This document shows positions 1 through 7,083 of a stretch of DNA of 15,854 bases, in pieces. Made by a program: the position numbers and the translations under genes. Source of the DNA: Bordetella parapertussis. GTDB taxonomy: Bacteria > Cyanobacteriota > Cyanobacteriia > PCC-6307 > Cyanobiaceae. Every line of letters starts with the position of its first letter. The stretch's first letter is position 1. The stretch lies in assembly GCA_943324725.2 (NCBI GenBank), contig CALPMR020000034.1, positions 1 to 15,854 of the forward strand. The letters are read 5' to 3'. The notes under the pieces are model-generated. The model made no database searches. It worked only from the letters and a program-made list of their open reading frames with translations, and was not told the DNA's origin.

Positions 1-1
1 G

Positions 2-1633
2 CTGGAGCTGCTGCCGATCAACGTTCAGCAGCAACTGGCCAGCACCGAGGCCCGGGAGGAGCTGCTGGAGGTGGTGCTCGATCTGGGCAGGGTGCCCGAG
101 GCCCGCTATCCCGGCCGGGCCGTGGCCCTCGGCGAGGTGCCGATCGAGCGGGCCGACCTGCGGGACGTGCTGGAGCGGCTGGGGCCCTTCGGCGGTGACA
201 ACCGGGCCGGCATCGAGTGCACCCTGCATCGCATCAGCGCCATCAGGAATCGCACCGGCGAGGTGGTGGGGCTCACCTGTCGGGTGGGCCGGGCCGTGTT
301 CGGCACGGTGGCGATGGTGCGCGATCTGCTCGACTCCGGCAGTTCGCTGCTGCTGATGGGCCGGCCGGGGGTGGGCAAGACCACCGCCCTGCGCGAAATC
401 GCCCGGGTGCTGGCCGATGACCTGCTGCGGCGCGTGGTGGTGATCGACACCAGCAACGAGATCGCCGGCGATGGCGACATCCCCCATCCCGCCATCGGCC
501 GCGCCCGCCGCATGCAGGTGGCCCGGCCTGAACTGCAGCACCAGGTGATGATCGAAGCGGTGGAAAACCACATGCCCGAGGTGATCGTCATCGATGAGAT
601 CGGCACGGAGCTGGAGGCTCAGGCGGCCCGCACCATCGCCGAGCGGGGCGTGATGCTGGTGGCCACGGCCCATGGCAACGAACTCGCCAACCTGATCAAG
701 AACCCCACCCTCAGCGACCTGGTCGGCGGCATTCAGTCGGTGACCCTCGGCGATGAGGAGGCGCGCCGCCGCCGCACCCAGAAGACGGTGCTCGAGCGGG
801 CCGCCGAGCCCACGTTCGCGATGGCGGTGGAGATGCACAGCCGCCATCGCTGGCTGGTGCATCGCGACGTGGCCGGCACGGTGGATCTGTTGCTGCGCGG
901 CCAGATCTCCCGCCCGGAGATTCGCGAGCTCGGCTCCGACGGCCAGCTGCTGCTGCGCCAGCCCGCCCCGTTATCGCCGCCGGCCCCCAGCCGCCCCGGG
1001 GTCACGCCGATCGCCGGTTCGGGCCTGCGGGGCGCCAGGCCGCTGGCCGCCGTGCCCCTGCCCGATCCCTTCGCCTCCCCATCCCGCGATCAGCTGCTCC
1101 CTGCGGCGGAACCCCCAGCGCCGTTGGCGGCGTCTGCTCCTTTGCGTCTCTGTGCGGTCGGTCTGTCTCCCCAGCTGTTGCTGGAGGCCGTGCGCAGCAG
1201 TGGGCTGCCGGCCGAAGTGGTGGCCGAACCCGAGCAGGCCGACGCCGTGCTCAGCCTGCGCGGTGAGCTGGGCCGGGATCCGGAGCTGCGCCGCCGGGCC
1301 CAGGTGCTGAGCCTGCCGATCCTGGTGATCAAATCGGACAGCTTGCATCAGCTGCAGCGGGCCATTCAGCGGCTGTTGGAGCGCCGCCGGGAGCCGCTCT
1401 TGCCGGCGTCTGCTGATCAGACGGCCCCGCGCCTCGATGATGACCACGCCGGCCTGGAGGAATGCCGTCTGGCGGTGGAGCAGGTGGTGCTCCCCCAGGG
1501 CCGGCCCGTCGAGCTGCTGCCCCGCAGTGATCGCGTCCGGCGCATGCAGGAGGATCTGGTCCGTCACTACCGACTGCGCTGTGCCGTCTTCGGGCGGGGA
1601 GCCCAGCAGCGGCTGCGGGTGTTTCCCCTCTGA
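2..1633 (+). CDS. Ycf45-like AAA+/P-loop ATPase with C-terminal R3H-type segment (5' partial)
   Basis: The reading frame is open to the left edge, so the N-terminus lies outside the window; the GTG at 71 is internal. The ATPase core has a Walker A (GRPGVGKT, about 359-382) and a Walker B (VIVIDE, about 581-598), followed by a VATAHGN segment, as in the SpoIIIAA-like family that includes Ycf45 of cyanobacteria and algal plastids. A Pro/Ala-rich linker (about 960-1140) leads to a second small domain, then a C-terminal stretch RVRRMQEDLVRHYRLRC...QQRLRVFPL that resembles an R3H nucleic-acid-binding domain. The usual R3H histidine position appears to hold Glu, so the motif is degenerate. Ycf45 homologues are linked to plastid function, but the bacterial substrate is not established. 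A nucleic-acid-linked ATPase is an inference from the architecture. It ends about 140 bases before tRNA-Gln on the same strand. Confidence 0.88.
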   Translation: MELLPINVQQQLASTEAREELLEVVLDLGRVPEARYPGRAVALGEVPIERADLRDVLERLGPFGGDNRAGIECTLHRISAIRNRTGEVVGLTCRVGRAVFGTVAMVRDLLDSGSSLLLMGRPGVGKTTALREIARVLADDLLRRVVVIDTSNEIAGDGDIPHPAIGRARRMQVARPELQHQVMIEAVENHMPEVIVIDEIGTELEAQAARTIAERGVMLVATAHGNELANLIKNPTLSDLVGGIQSVTLGDEEARRRRTQKTVLERAAEPTFAMAVEMHSRHRWLVHRDVAGTVDLLLRGQISRPEIRELGSDGQLLLRQPAPLSPPAPSRPGVTPIAGSGLRGARPLAAVPLPDPFASPSRDQLLPAAEPPAPLAASAPLRLCAVGLSPQLLLEAVRSSGLPAEVVAEPEQADAVLSLRGELGRDPELRRRAQVLSLPILVIKSDSLHQLQRAIQRLLERRREPLLPASADQTAPRLDDDHAGLEECRLAVEQVVLPQGRPVELLPRSDRVRRMQEDLVRHYRLRCAVFGRGAQQRLRVFPL

Positions 1634-1645
1634 GTGCCAGCCCTG

Positions 1646-1676
1646 TTGACGAAGGACCGGGCGCTGTGGGTAACTA
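1646..1676 (+). promoter_or_regulatory. Candidate sigma-70 type promoter before tRNA-Gln
   Basis: TTGACG (1646-1651) and TAACTA (1671-1676) resemble -35 and -10 boxes, but the 19-base spacer is longer than the ideal 17. It lies just after the stop codon of the Ycf45-like gene and immediately before a cluster of hairpins leading into tRNA-Gln. If used, the precursor would carry a leader of about 90 bases. Spotted by eye only. Confidence 0.33.
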
Positions 1677-1680
1677 TCTA

Positions 1681-1771
1681 GGCACCGGCTTTGCCGGAGC
1701 CCATCGGTTTCCTGACCGAACCAACCCTGGTCCCTTCAGCCGGAGTCATCCGGTCCCGTACCGGACCAACC
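1681..1771 (+). other. Structured spacer: three hairpins, two followed by ACCAACC
   Basis: Hairpin 1 pairs GGC-A-CCGGC (1681-1689) with GCCGG-A-GCC (1693-1701) around a TTT loop. Hairpin 2 pairs TCGGT (1704-1708) with ACCGA (1715-1719). Hairpin 3 pairs TCCGGT (1749-1754) with ACCGGA (1760-1765). Hairpins 2 and 3 are each followed directly by ACCAACC-type sequence, so ACCGAACCAACC (1715-1726) and ACCGGACCAACC (1760-1771) form an imperfect repeat with a 45-base period. CCGGA at 1740-1744 could instead pair with TCCGG at 1749-1753, which excludes hairpin 3. The tRNA starts two bases later. It could be a processed leader or a small RNA; no known family is recognised. Confidence 0.5.
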
Positions 1772-1773
1772 AA

Positions 1774-1845
1774 TGGGTCGTCGCCAAGCGGTAAGGCAGC
1801 GGGTTTTGGTCCCGCCATTCCTAGGTTCGAATCCTAGCGACCCAG
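1774..1845 (+). tRNA. tRNA-Gln (anticodon UUG)
   Basis: This is a complete 72-base cloverleaf. The acceptor stem TGGGTCG (1774-1780) pairs with CGACCCA (1838-1844), followed by discriminator G at 1845. The anticodon arm GCGGG-TTTTGGT-CCCGC places TTG in the loop, which decodes CAA and, by wobble, CAG. The T arm is CTAGG-TTCGAAT-CCTAG. CCA is not encoded and would be added after transcription. The U-G-rich acceptor start and G discriminator are typical of glutamine tRNAs. In cyanobacteria this tRNA is normally charged with glutamate first and then amidated by GatCAB, which is family knowledge and not visible here. Confidence 0.96.
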
Positions 1846-1860
1846 TTCTTGAACTTTTTT
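1844..1860 (+). terminator. Short hairpin plus T run after tRNA-Gln
   Basis: AGTT (1844-1847) can pair with AACT (1852-1855) around CTTG, and six Ts run from 1855 to 1860. The stem is short and includes the last two bases of the tRNA, so it may terminate only partially. Read-through would carry transcription into the HAD gene that begins 29 bases further on. Confidence 0.45.
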
Positions 1861-1888
1861 CACCGTCTCTGCCCGGTTGCATGAGCTG

Positions 1889-2656
1889 ATGGTTCCTGAC
1901 TTGCCATCAGCTCCTCTGCTCGTCTTCGACTTCGATGGCGTGCTGGTTGATGGCATGCGCGAGTACTGGTGGTCGGCCCGTCAAGCGGCCCTGTCGCTGG
2001 CGCTCGGGTTGGTGTTGCCCGAGGCGATCCCTGCCGGTTTTGCCCAGTTGCGGCCACTGATCCATCACGGTTGGGAGATGGTGCTGATGGCGGCCGAGCT
2101 GGGCCGGACCGACGGCGATCCGGCGGCTCTTGCGGCCGACTACGACGGCGCCGTCCAGCTGGCTCTGGAGCGTTGGGGCTGGAGCCCCCAGCAGCTGCAG
2201 ACGGCCCTGGAGACGGTGCGCAGCGAGGCCATCGCCAGCGACAGGGAGCGCTGGCTGGCCCTGCATCGCTTCTTCCCCGGCGTACCCGAGCGTCTCTCGG
2301 CTTTGGAGGCGGAAGGGGCCTCCTGGGCGGTGCTCACCACCAAAGGGGGCGCCTTCGCCGCCGCACTGCTGGCCGCCGCCGGCCTCGTGCCGCTGGCTCT
2401 TTATGGCCATGAGCAGGGCAGCAAGCCCGAGGTGCTGCGGCAGTTGCTGCAGGTGAACCAGCGGCCGCTCTGGTTCATCGAGGATCGCCGCCCGACTCTG
2501 GAGCTGGTGCGGGCCACCCCGGGGCTGGAGGCGGTGCGCTGTCATCTGGTGTCCTGGGGCTATCTGGCTCCCGGCGATCGCCAGGGCCTGGAAGGGGCCG
2601 GGATTCACTGGCTGGAGCCGGAAACCTTCCAGGCCCCCCTGGCGCGTTGGCCCTGA
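1889..2656 (+). CDS. HAD-superfamily hydrolase (phosphatase-like)
   Basis: The protein has 255 residues from the ATG at 1889. A TTG four codons upstream (1877) is possible but less likely, and no clear ribosome binding site precedes either. HAD motif I is [10 protein letters not shown] with the nucleophile and acid/base aspartates at about 14 and 16. Motif II is VLTTKG (Thr near 150-151), the motif III lysine lies in GSKPEVL (about 179), and motif IV is [10 protein letters not shown] (about 196-205). Between motifs I and II lies a helical cap of about 120 residues, as in phosphoglycolate-phosphatase-like (C1 cap) enzymes. Such proteins remove phosphate from small metabolites in the cytoplasm; the substrate cannot be read from sequence. 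It sits between tRNA-Gln and recA on the same strand and ends eight bases before the LexA-like site. Confidence 0.85.
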   Translation: MVPDLPSAPLLVFDFDGVLVDGMREYWWSARQAALSLALGLVLPEAIPAGFAQLRPLIHHGWEMVLMAAELGRTDGDPAALAADYDGAVQLALERWGWSPQQLQTALETVRSEAIASDRERWLALHRFFPGVPERLSALEAEGASWAVLTTKGGAFAAALLAAAGLVPLALYGHEQGSKPEVLRQLLQVNQRPLWFIEDRRPTLELVRATPGLEAVRCHLVSWGYLAPGDRQGLEGAGIHWLEPETFQAPLARWP

Positions 2657-2680
2657 ACCGCTAGAGTACGCCCGTACTAC
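2653..2680 (+). promoter_or_regulatory. LexA-like operator overlapping a candidate recA promoter
   Basis: AGTAC-GCCC-GTACT (2665-2678) is a perfect inverted repeat matching the core of the published cyanobacterial LexA box RGTACNNNDGTWCB, except that the D position holds C. CTGAAC (2653-2658) and TACTAC (2675-2680) make a plausible -35/-10 pair with a 16-base spacer, so a bound repressor would cover the -10 element. Being directly upstream of recA fits SOS control. The leader to the recA start would be about 200 bases. Confidence 0.68.
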
Positions 2681-2888
2681 ACGCAATTGGTACGCCGGCC
2701 TCCGCCGGTGGCACTGGTTCTCCAGAGGTCGCAGGATGGCCGCCGGCCTGGTTCCGGCATCGGTCCGCTCCCTGTTCCTGGTCTCCGGATCCGCCTCCAG
2801 GGTCGGTCTCCGATCCCGGCTCCTGGCCCGGCGCTCAACCCCGGCCCCAGCTCCTGCCCTGCGGCCTGTTCCATCGCTCATCCCCCTC

Positions 2889-4115
2889 ATGCCTGCCGAA
2901 TCCAAAGCCGAATCCAAGGCCGCATCCGGCGCTTCCGGTTCCCTGACCACCCCGTCCGCTGCCTCCAAGGCGGCGTCCGCGGCTGATGCCAAGGCCATCG
3001 CCGAGCGCGACAAGGCCCTGGGTCTGGTGCTCAACCAGATCGAGCGGAACTTCGGCAAGGGCTCGATCGTGCGTCTCGGCGACGCCTCCCGCATGCGGGT
3101 CGAAACCATTTCCACCGGGGCGCTCACCCTCGACCTGGCGCTCGGTGGCGGCTATCCCAAGGGCCGGGTGGTGGAGGTCTACGGCCCGGAGAGTTCCGGC
3201 AAGACCACCCTCACCCTGCATGCCATTGCCGAGGTGCAGAAGCGGGGCGGTGTGGCCGCCTTCGTCGATGCGGAGCACGCTCTGGATCCGGTGTATGCCG
3301 CCGCCCTGGGGGTCGATATTGAAAATCTGCTGGTCTCCCAGCCCGATACCGGTGAGATGGGCCTGGAGATCGTCGATCAGCTGGTGCGTTCCGGCGCCGT
3401 CGACATCGTCGTGGTCGACTCGGTGGCGGCTCTGACGCCCCGGGCCGAGATCGAAGGTGAGATGGGGGATCTGGCGGTGGGTAGCCAGGCCCGACTGATG
3501 AGCCAGGCGATGCGCAAGATCACCGGCAACATCGGCAAGTCCGGTTGCACCGTCATCTTCCTCAACCAGCTGCGCCAGAAGATCGGCGTCACCTACGGCA
3601 ACCCGGAAACCACCACCGGTGGCAACGCGCTCAAGTTCTATGCCTCGGTGCGGCTCGACATCCGCCGCATCCAGACCCTCAAGCGCGGCACGGAGGAATA
3701 CGGCATCCGCGCCAAGGTGAAAGTGGCCAAGAACAAGGTGGCGCCGCCGTTCCGGATCGCCGAGTTCGACATCCTCTTCGGCCGCGGTATCAGCACCATT
3801 GGTTGCCTGCTGGATCTGGCGGAAGAGACGGGCGTGGTTTGTCGCAAGGGTGCCTGGTACAGCTACGACGGCGACAACATCGGCCAGGGTCGTGACAACA
3901 CGATCATCTGGCTGGAGCAGAACCCCGGCCCGAAGGAGGTGATCGAGCAGCTCACCCGCCGCAAGCTCACCGAGGGCTCGGAGGTCACGGCCAACTCGAT
4001 GAAGCCTCTGGCCGCGGCGGCCAAGTTGGCGGCCTCAGCCGCGGCTGAGGCCGAAGAGGATGCCGAGGAGGCGGATGCGGAGGAGCTGATCACGACGGTA
4101 CCGGTGGCCAGCTGA
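2889..4115 (+). CDS. recA: RecA recombinase
   Basis: The product is 408 residues, longer than the usual 350 or so because of a Ser/Ala-rich N-terminal tail (about 1-35) and an acidic Ala/Glu-rich C-terminal tail (about 378-400). It forms filaments on single-stranded DNA, catalyses strand exchange and stimulates LexA self-cleavage. Visible elements are Walker A GPESSGKT (99-106), the catalytic Glu in VDAEHALDP (about 129), Walker B VVVDS (174-178) and the DNA-binding L2 region around [19 protein letters not shown] (from about 237). The ATG at 2889 was chosen because MPAESK resembles the starts I recall for picocyanobacterial RecA. The frame stays open to an ATG at 2736, which would add 51 residues. 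The bases before 2889 are pyrimidine-rich with no Shine-Dalgarno sequence. A LexA-like palindrome lies about 210 bases upstream. Confidence 0.96.
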   Translation: MPAESKAESKAASGASGSLTTPSAASKAASAADAKAIAERDKALGLVLNQIERNFGKGSIVRLGDASRMRVETISTGALTLDLALGGGYPKGRVVEVYGPESSGKTTLTLHAIAEVQKRGGVAAFVDAEHALDPVYAAALGVDIENLLVSQPDTGEMGLEIVDQLVRSGAVDIVVVDSVAALTPRAEIEGEMGDLAVGSQARLMSQAMRKITGNIGKSGCTVIFLNQLRQKIGVTYGNPETTTGGNALKFYASVRLDIRRIQTLKRGTEEYGIRAKVKVAKNKVAPPFRIAEFDILFGRGISTIGCLLDLAEETGVVCRKGAWYSYDGDNIGQGRDNTIIWLEQNPGPKEVIEQLTRRKLTEGSEVTANSMKPLAAAAKLAASAAAEAEEDAEEADAEELITTVPVAS

Positions 4116-4493
4116 GCGGCTCAGTCGATCGCCGTGGTGGCTCGAGTCTGAACAACCAGCCCGGCACGGCTTGTTTCAGGAACGTCCGCCGCGGCCTCGG
4201 GCCCCACTTCATCGCGCATCGCCGGGATGGGAGCGGGCAGCTCAGCCAGCGAGGGACGGCATCGATCCGGAGGCTTCTTGCCTTCGATGGGATCGTCCTT
4301 CGAGCGGATCGCGCCGCTCCCTCCAGTTCTTTAGGGGTTCTGGCTCCGCACCCATCAGTGCTTCGCCGTCACGGTTCCCGATCCCGCAGCCATCACCGGG
4401 ACGGCAACCTGAGGCGGGACGACAACCTGAGGTGGTCGCTGGGATGGCTGCGGGAACGTCACGCCAGCGCCGGGACTGCCCTCCTTGGCCAGC
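4116..4493. other. Non-coding gap between recA and the DUF1815 gene, with an 18-base tandem repeat
   Basis: I can support no gene here. It separates the convergent ends of recA (+) and the DUF1815 gene (-). A small stem CTGAG (4112-4116)/CTCAG (4120-4124) overlaps the recA stop, but no T run follows, so it is a weak terminator candidate. CGGGACGGCAACCTGAGG (4397-4414) is followed at once by a copy with one change (4415-4432). Confidence 0.6.
4397..4432. repeat. Two-copy 18-base tandem repeat
   Basis: CGGGACGGCAACCTGAGG at 4397-4414 is repeated at 4415-4432 with G changed to A at the eighth base. The period is a multiple of three, but no convincing gene covers it. It probably arose by slippage. 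Confidence 0.8.
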
Positions 4494-4883
4494 TCAGGCC
4501 GCTTCCGGGATCGAGGTGAGTGGGGCGGATACGGCGGTATCGCTCGTGGCTCGAGCTGCTGGCTTCGGCGCAGCAGCGGTGGATTGCAGGATCGCGGCGA
4601 CCCGATGCAACTCCTGGATCGCCTCGGCGCCTTCCAGCTTGACGAGCTCGTGGCCGTCGCGGGATTCGATCCAGCTGATGCCGAAGTCCGAGACCAGGAA
4701 GCGCACCATGTGGTTGTCCCCCAGATCGGCGACAAAAGAAGCCCCCTGACCGTCGCTGCCGTCGCCGCAGACGTAGCAGCTGGCCACATGGCCTCGCTTC
4801 TGCAGGCAGTTGGCGAGGGCCTGCAGGCTCATCACCAGATCGCCCACCAGGGCCCGGTATTGCTCGGCCAATCGGGGAAACAT
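4494..4883 (-). CDS. DUF1815 family protein
   Basis: This 129-residue protein starts with MFPRLAEQYRALVGDLVMSLQALA, matching the cyanobacterial DUF1815 family as I recall it. Further family-like segments are the cysteine pair in SCYVCGDG (C36, C39), ASFVADLGDNHMVRFLVSDFGISW (split around 49-71) and ELVKLEGAEAI (79-89). The last 30 or so residues (Ala/Pro/Ser/Thr-rich) look like a lineage-specific tail. The function of the family is unknown; the CxxC could bind metal or form a disulfide, which is inference. It is probably soluble, with no membrane segment. It is the last of three minus-strand genes but lies 342 bases from DUF2839, so it may have its own promoter, though none stands out. Confidence 0.85.
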   Translation of the reverse strand: MFPRLAEQYRALVGDLVMSLQALANCLQKRGHVASCYVCGDGSDGQGASFVADLGDNHMVRFLVSDFGISWIESRDGHELVKLEGAEAIQELHRVAAILQSTAAAPKPAARATSDTAVSAPLTSIPEAA

Positions 4884-5225
4884 CGGGGGCCCGAGAAGGA
4901 GATTGAGGTCAATCCTAAGGTTTTCTTCCGATTTGGGAGAGTGCTGCGGGTCTCGGTCAGCGGATCCACGTTTCGCCTGGCAGGTCTCGCGCTCGCTGTC
5001 CTTGCCGTGCCACGGAGCCGTGTCACCGAGCGGGCCGGCTGCTTCTGGCCTTTCAGCTTTCGGTGGCAGCCGGGGATCCGACGTGACCCAGCGCTCTGAG
5101 GCGCTGCAGCAGATCCGGCGTCGTTCGCTGCTGCGCCGCGGAACCTGTTCAGCACAGGCCGATCAAAGCAGGGCCCAGGCGTGAGATTCACCCCGGGCTG
5201 TCTTCTGGGTGATCAGGTCACAGGC
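4884..5225. other. Gap between the DUF1815 and DUF2839 genes
   Basis: No supportable gene is seen. Because both neighbours are on the minus strand, this must hold the 3' end of the DUF2839 transcript and any promoter of the DUF1815 gene. Short inverted repeats are present: CCTGT (5144-5148)/ACAGG (5154-5158), and AGCGC (5090-5094)/GCGCT (5101-5105). Neither has a T run. Just upstream of DUF1815, on its strand, the sequence is relatively A-rich (about 4910-4935), but I cannot assign boxes. Confidence 0.5.
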
Positions 5226-5468
5226 TCAGCTGTCGGCCAGGCTCCACCAGCCCGCGGCGGGTCCGATGAAGCGGACCGTGACCCAGAACAGCACCAGGGC
5301 GCCGATGCCGATCCAGGCGCCTTTGGTGCTGAGCGCCACGAAGCGGTCCGCCTGATTGCGGCTGAAGGGCAGCCAGGAGACGATCCTGGGCGAGGTGTCG
5401 ATGGGTTTGTCGACCTTCTTCTGGCGTGGTGGCAGGCCCTGGATGGCGCGGCGCTTGGCTTCCCCCAT
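5226..5468 (-). CDS. DUF2839 family small membrane protein
   Basis: The protein has 80 residues. It opens with MGEAKRRAIQGLPPRQKK, a basic segment, continues with SPRIVSWLPFSRNQADRF and has one membrane segment (about 51-68, AWIGIGALVLFWVTVRF), ending GPAAGWWSLADS. This matches the DUF2839 family found in cyanobacteria and some plastid-bearing plants as I recall it. The function is unknown; a positively charged N-terminus facing the cytoplasm is the expected topology. The start codon lies in a 12-base palindrome of five Cs, ATG and Gs (5462-5473) with no Shine-Dalgarno sequence. The DinG-like gene ends 114 bases upstream on the same strand, so co-transcription is possible. Confidence 0.85.
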   Translation of the reverse strand: MGEAKRRAIQGLPPRQKKVDKPIDTSPRIVSWLPFSRNQADRFVALSTKGAWIGIGALVLFWVTVRFIGPAAGWWSLADS

Positions 5469-5582
5469 GGGGGTGAATCTGGCAACTGAACGCAGGCTAG
5501 GCGGCGCTGGTTCCCCCCTCCCGTTGCCGGCGGGTTGGTCTGCGGCTCTGCCTGGTTGGCTCCGACTGAGCAGCGGCAGCGA

Positions 5583-7040
5583 TCAGTTGGGCAGCAGCCG
5601 GTTCAGTTGCACCCAGGGCTCCAGGGCGCTGAACACCTGGCGCCCCCAGCTGCGGGCCCGCAGGCGGCCATCGAGCACCGCCAGCCGGCCGCCGTGGCGC
5701 CGCAGGCTGGCCAGGCCCCGCTGCAGCCGGTTGAGCGCATCCGGCAGCAGCAGCTCCCGGAACCAGTCCCGTCCCTGTCGGCGCAGTTCGCTGACCTGGG
5801 CCGCCGTCAGGGGATCCTCCAGGCTGGCGATCGGCAGCAGTGCCACGATCAGCTGGCTGGGGTGGGGCAGCCGGCCCTGGTGCTCCAGCCACCAGCTCCA
5901 GCGGCAGCAGATGACGCCATTGCTCTCCGGGGCGGTGCCTTCCTGGCCGACGCGGCTGCCGAACTCGGCCGCCAGTCCACTGGTGAGACATCGCCGCAAC
6001 CCGGTGTCGTCCAGCAACACGATCGTCAACCCCGCCTGCCCCAGGATCAGCCGGCGGCAGTGATCCAGGAGGTGGTCGGCGAACTGGGGGCTGTTGGGCA
6101 GGGGCTGGCGCAGGGGGGCATAGAGGGGCAGCGGATCGGAGAGGGGAGGATCACCCAGATCGACTGTCACCACAGGGTTCAATCCCAGTGCCAGGGCGCT
6201 GGCTGGCGGGCCCTGGCCCTGGGCTGATCCGCCCAGTTCCCCCACCAGAATGGCGCCGCGGCCGCTGAGCAGTCCCTTCAGCTGCCGCAGTGGCGCCAAG
6301 GGTTGGCGATGCCCGTGCCATTGCAGCAGTGCCGGATCCACGCTGGCCCAGCTGCACCATCCTTCTCCCTTGGCGGCCAGCCAGGCCCCCCAGGGGTCCG
6401 GCAGGGGCGCCAGCAGCGCCAGCAGCTGGCGCAGGGGCGCCTCGTCATCCGGGGCCAGGGCCACGGGCTGACGCCCATGGCTCGGCTGGCTGAAGATCCG
6501 CTGGCTCAGGCGTTGGTGCAGCGCCAGCAGGCTGTCTTCGGCGGCTGGATGGGAGCGGCGCAGCCGATCCCAGTCCTGGGGATCGAGGCGGATGCCCAGG
6601 ACCTGACGCAGATGCCCCTCCAGCTTTTCAGCCTCCGGAATCACCAGCTGGCGGTCCCCCAGGCAGCCATTGCTCCAGGCCTCCAGCAGTTCCCGATGGC
6701 TCAGCAGCCACAGTCGGCCCTCGGGTGCCGGCGAGGCTCCCTGCCAGCAGGGCAGGGCCAGGCCCACCGCCTGCAGCCGGGGCCATTCAACCTGCAGCAG
6801 GCGTTGGCGCAGGGCATCGCTGACCACCAGGGCCAGGGAGGTCTCGGCCAGGGCCAGGGGCACCAGCAGGCCGATCCACCAGCTCGGGTCGGTGCCAGGC
6901 AGGAGCCGCACCAGCGTGTGGTCCTGGCGGCGCAGACTGCGCGCCACCAGACGACTCAAGGTGAGATGGTGCGGCCAGCGTTCCGCTCCCTCTCCGAGCA
7001 GGAGAGCCTTGAGCTGCCGATGGGCGCTGGCTTCCAACAT
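5583..7040 (-). CDS. DinG/XPD-type helicase-like protein, apparently catalytically dead
   Basis: This is a 485-residue protein from the ATG at 7038-7040. Its layout follows superfamily 2 DinG/XPD helicases, but the key residues are changed. Where a Walker A (xGTGTGKT) is expected there is LPGTDPSWWIGLLVPLAL (about 47-64), with the lysine lost. The DEAH-type Walker B is VIPEAEKL (133-140). In the second half, RWSWWLEHQGRLPHPSQLIVALLP (split at about 380-403) mirrors the segment that in DinG reads as an FWEG-type motif followed by the LPF motif. Motif VI, normally QxxGRxxR, is QRGLASLRR (440-448). It may be a structural or DNA-binding relic. I recall homologues annotated as helicase beside tyrA in picocyanobacteria. 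The open frame continues far upstream, antisense to tyrA, but 7040 is the natural start because tyrA begins divergently 43 bases away. Confidence 0.7.
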   Translation of the reverse strand: MLEASAHRQLKALLLGEGAERWPHHLTLSRLVARSLRRQDHTLVRLLPGTDPSWWIGLLVPLALAETSLALVVSDALRQRLLQVEWPRLQAVGLALPCWQGASPAPEGRLWLLSHRELLEAWSNGCLGDRQLVIPEAEKLEGHLRQVLGIRLDPQDWDRLRRSHPAAEDSLLALHQRLSQRIFSQPSHGRQPVALAPDDEAPLRQLLALLAPLPDPWGAWLAAKGEGWCSWASVDPALLQWHGHRQPLAPLRQLKGLLSGRGAILVGELGGSAQGQGPPASALALGLNPVVTVDLGDPPLSDPLPLYAPLRQPLPNSPQFADHLLDHCRRLILGQAGLTIVLLDDTGLRRCLTSGLAAEFGSRVGQEGTAPESNGVICCRWSWWLEHQGRLPHPSQLIVALLPIASLEDPLTAAQVSELRRQGRDWFRELLLPDALNRLQRGLASLRRHGGRLAVLDGRLRARSWGRQVFSALEPWVQLNRLLPN

Positions 7041-7083
7041 CGGCGGATCGTACGAAGCTGGTCGCAGTGACTCCGCAGCGACG
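7041..7083. promoter_or_regulatory. Short divergent intergenic region (DinG-like gene / tyrA)
   Basis: Only 43 bases separate the two start codons, so promoters must overlap the gene ends or lie inside them. TCGTACGA (7048-7055) is a perfect 8-base palindrome and the only notable feature. No clear -35/-10 pair or Shine-Dalgarno sequence was found on either strand. Confidence 0.35.

Noticed and set aside
2665..2680. NtcA-type site (GTA-N8-TAC) before recA
   Set aside because: The spacing is nine, not eight, and the LexA-type palindrome explains the same bases better.
1907..3127. 406-residue minus-strand open frame opposite the HAD gene and the recA leader
   Set aside because: It crosses both the HAD gene and the 5' end of recA, with no motif and biased composition.
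4171..4749. Plus-strand open frame of 192 residues in the recA-DUF1815 gap
   Set aside because: Its second half is antisense to DUF1815, its first half is Arg/Pro/Ser low complexity, and no start signal is seen.
5462..5473. 12-base palindrome of Cs and Gs around the DUF2839 start codon as an operator or hairpin
   Set aside because: It has no loop, so it cannot fold as a hairpin, and it is a simple C5-AT-G5 word likely fixed by coding (MG) and composition.
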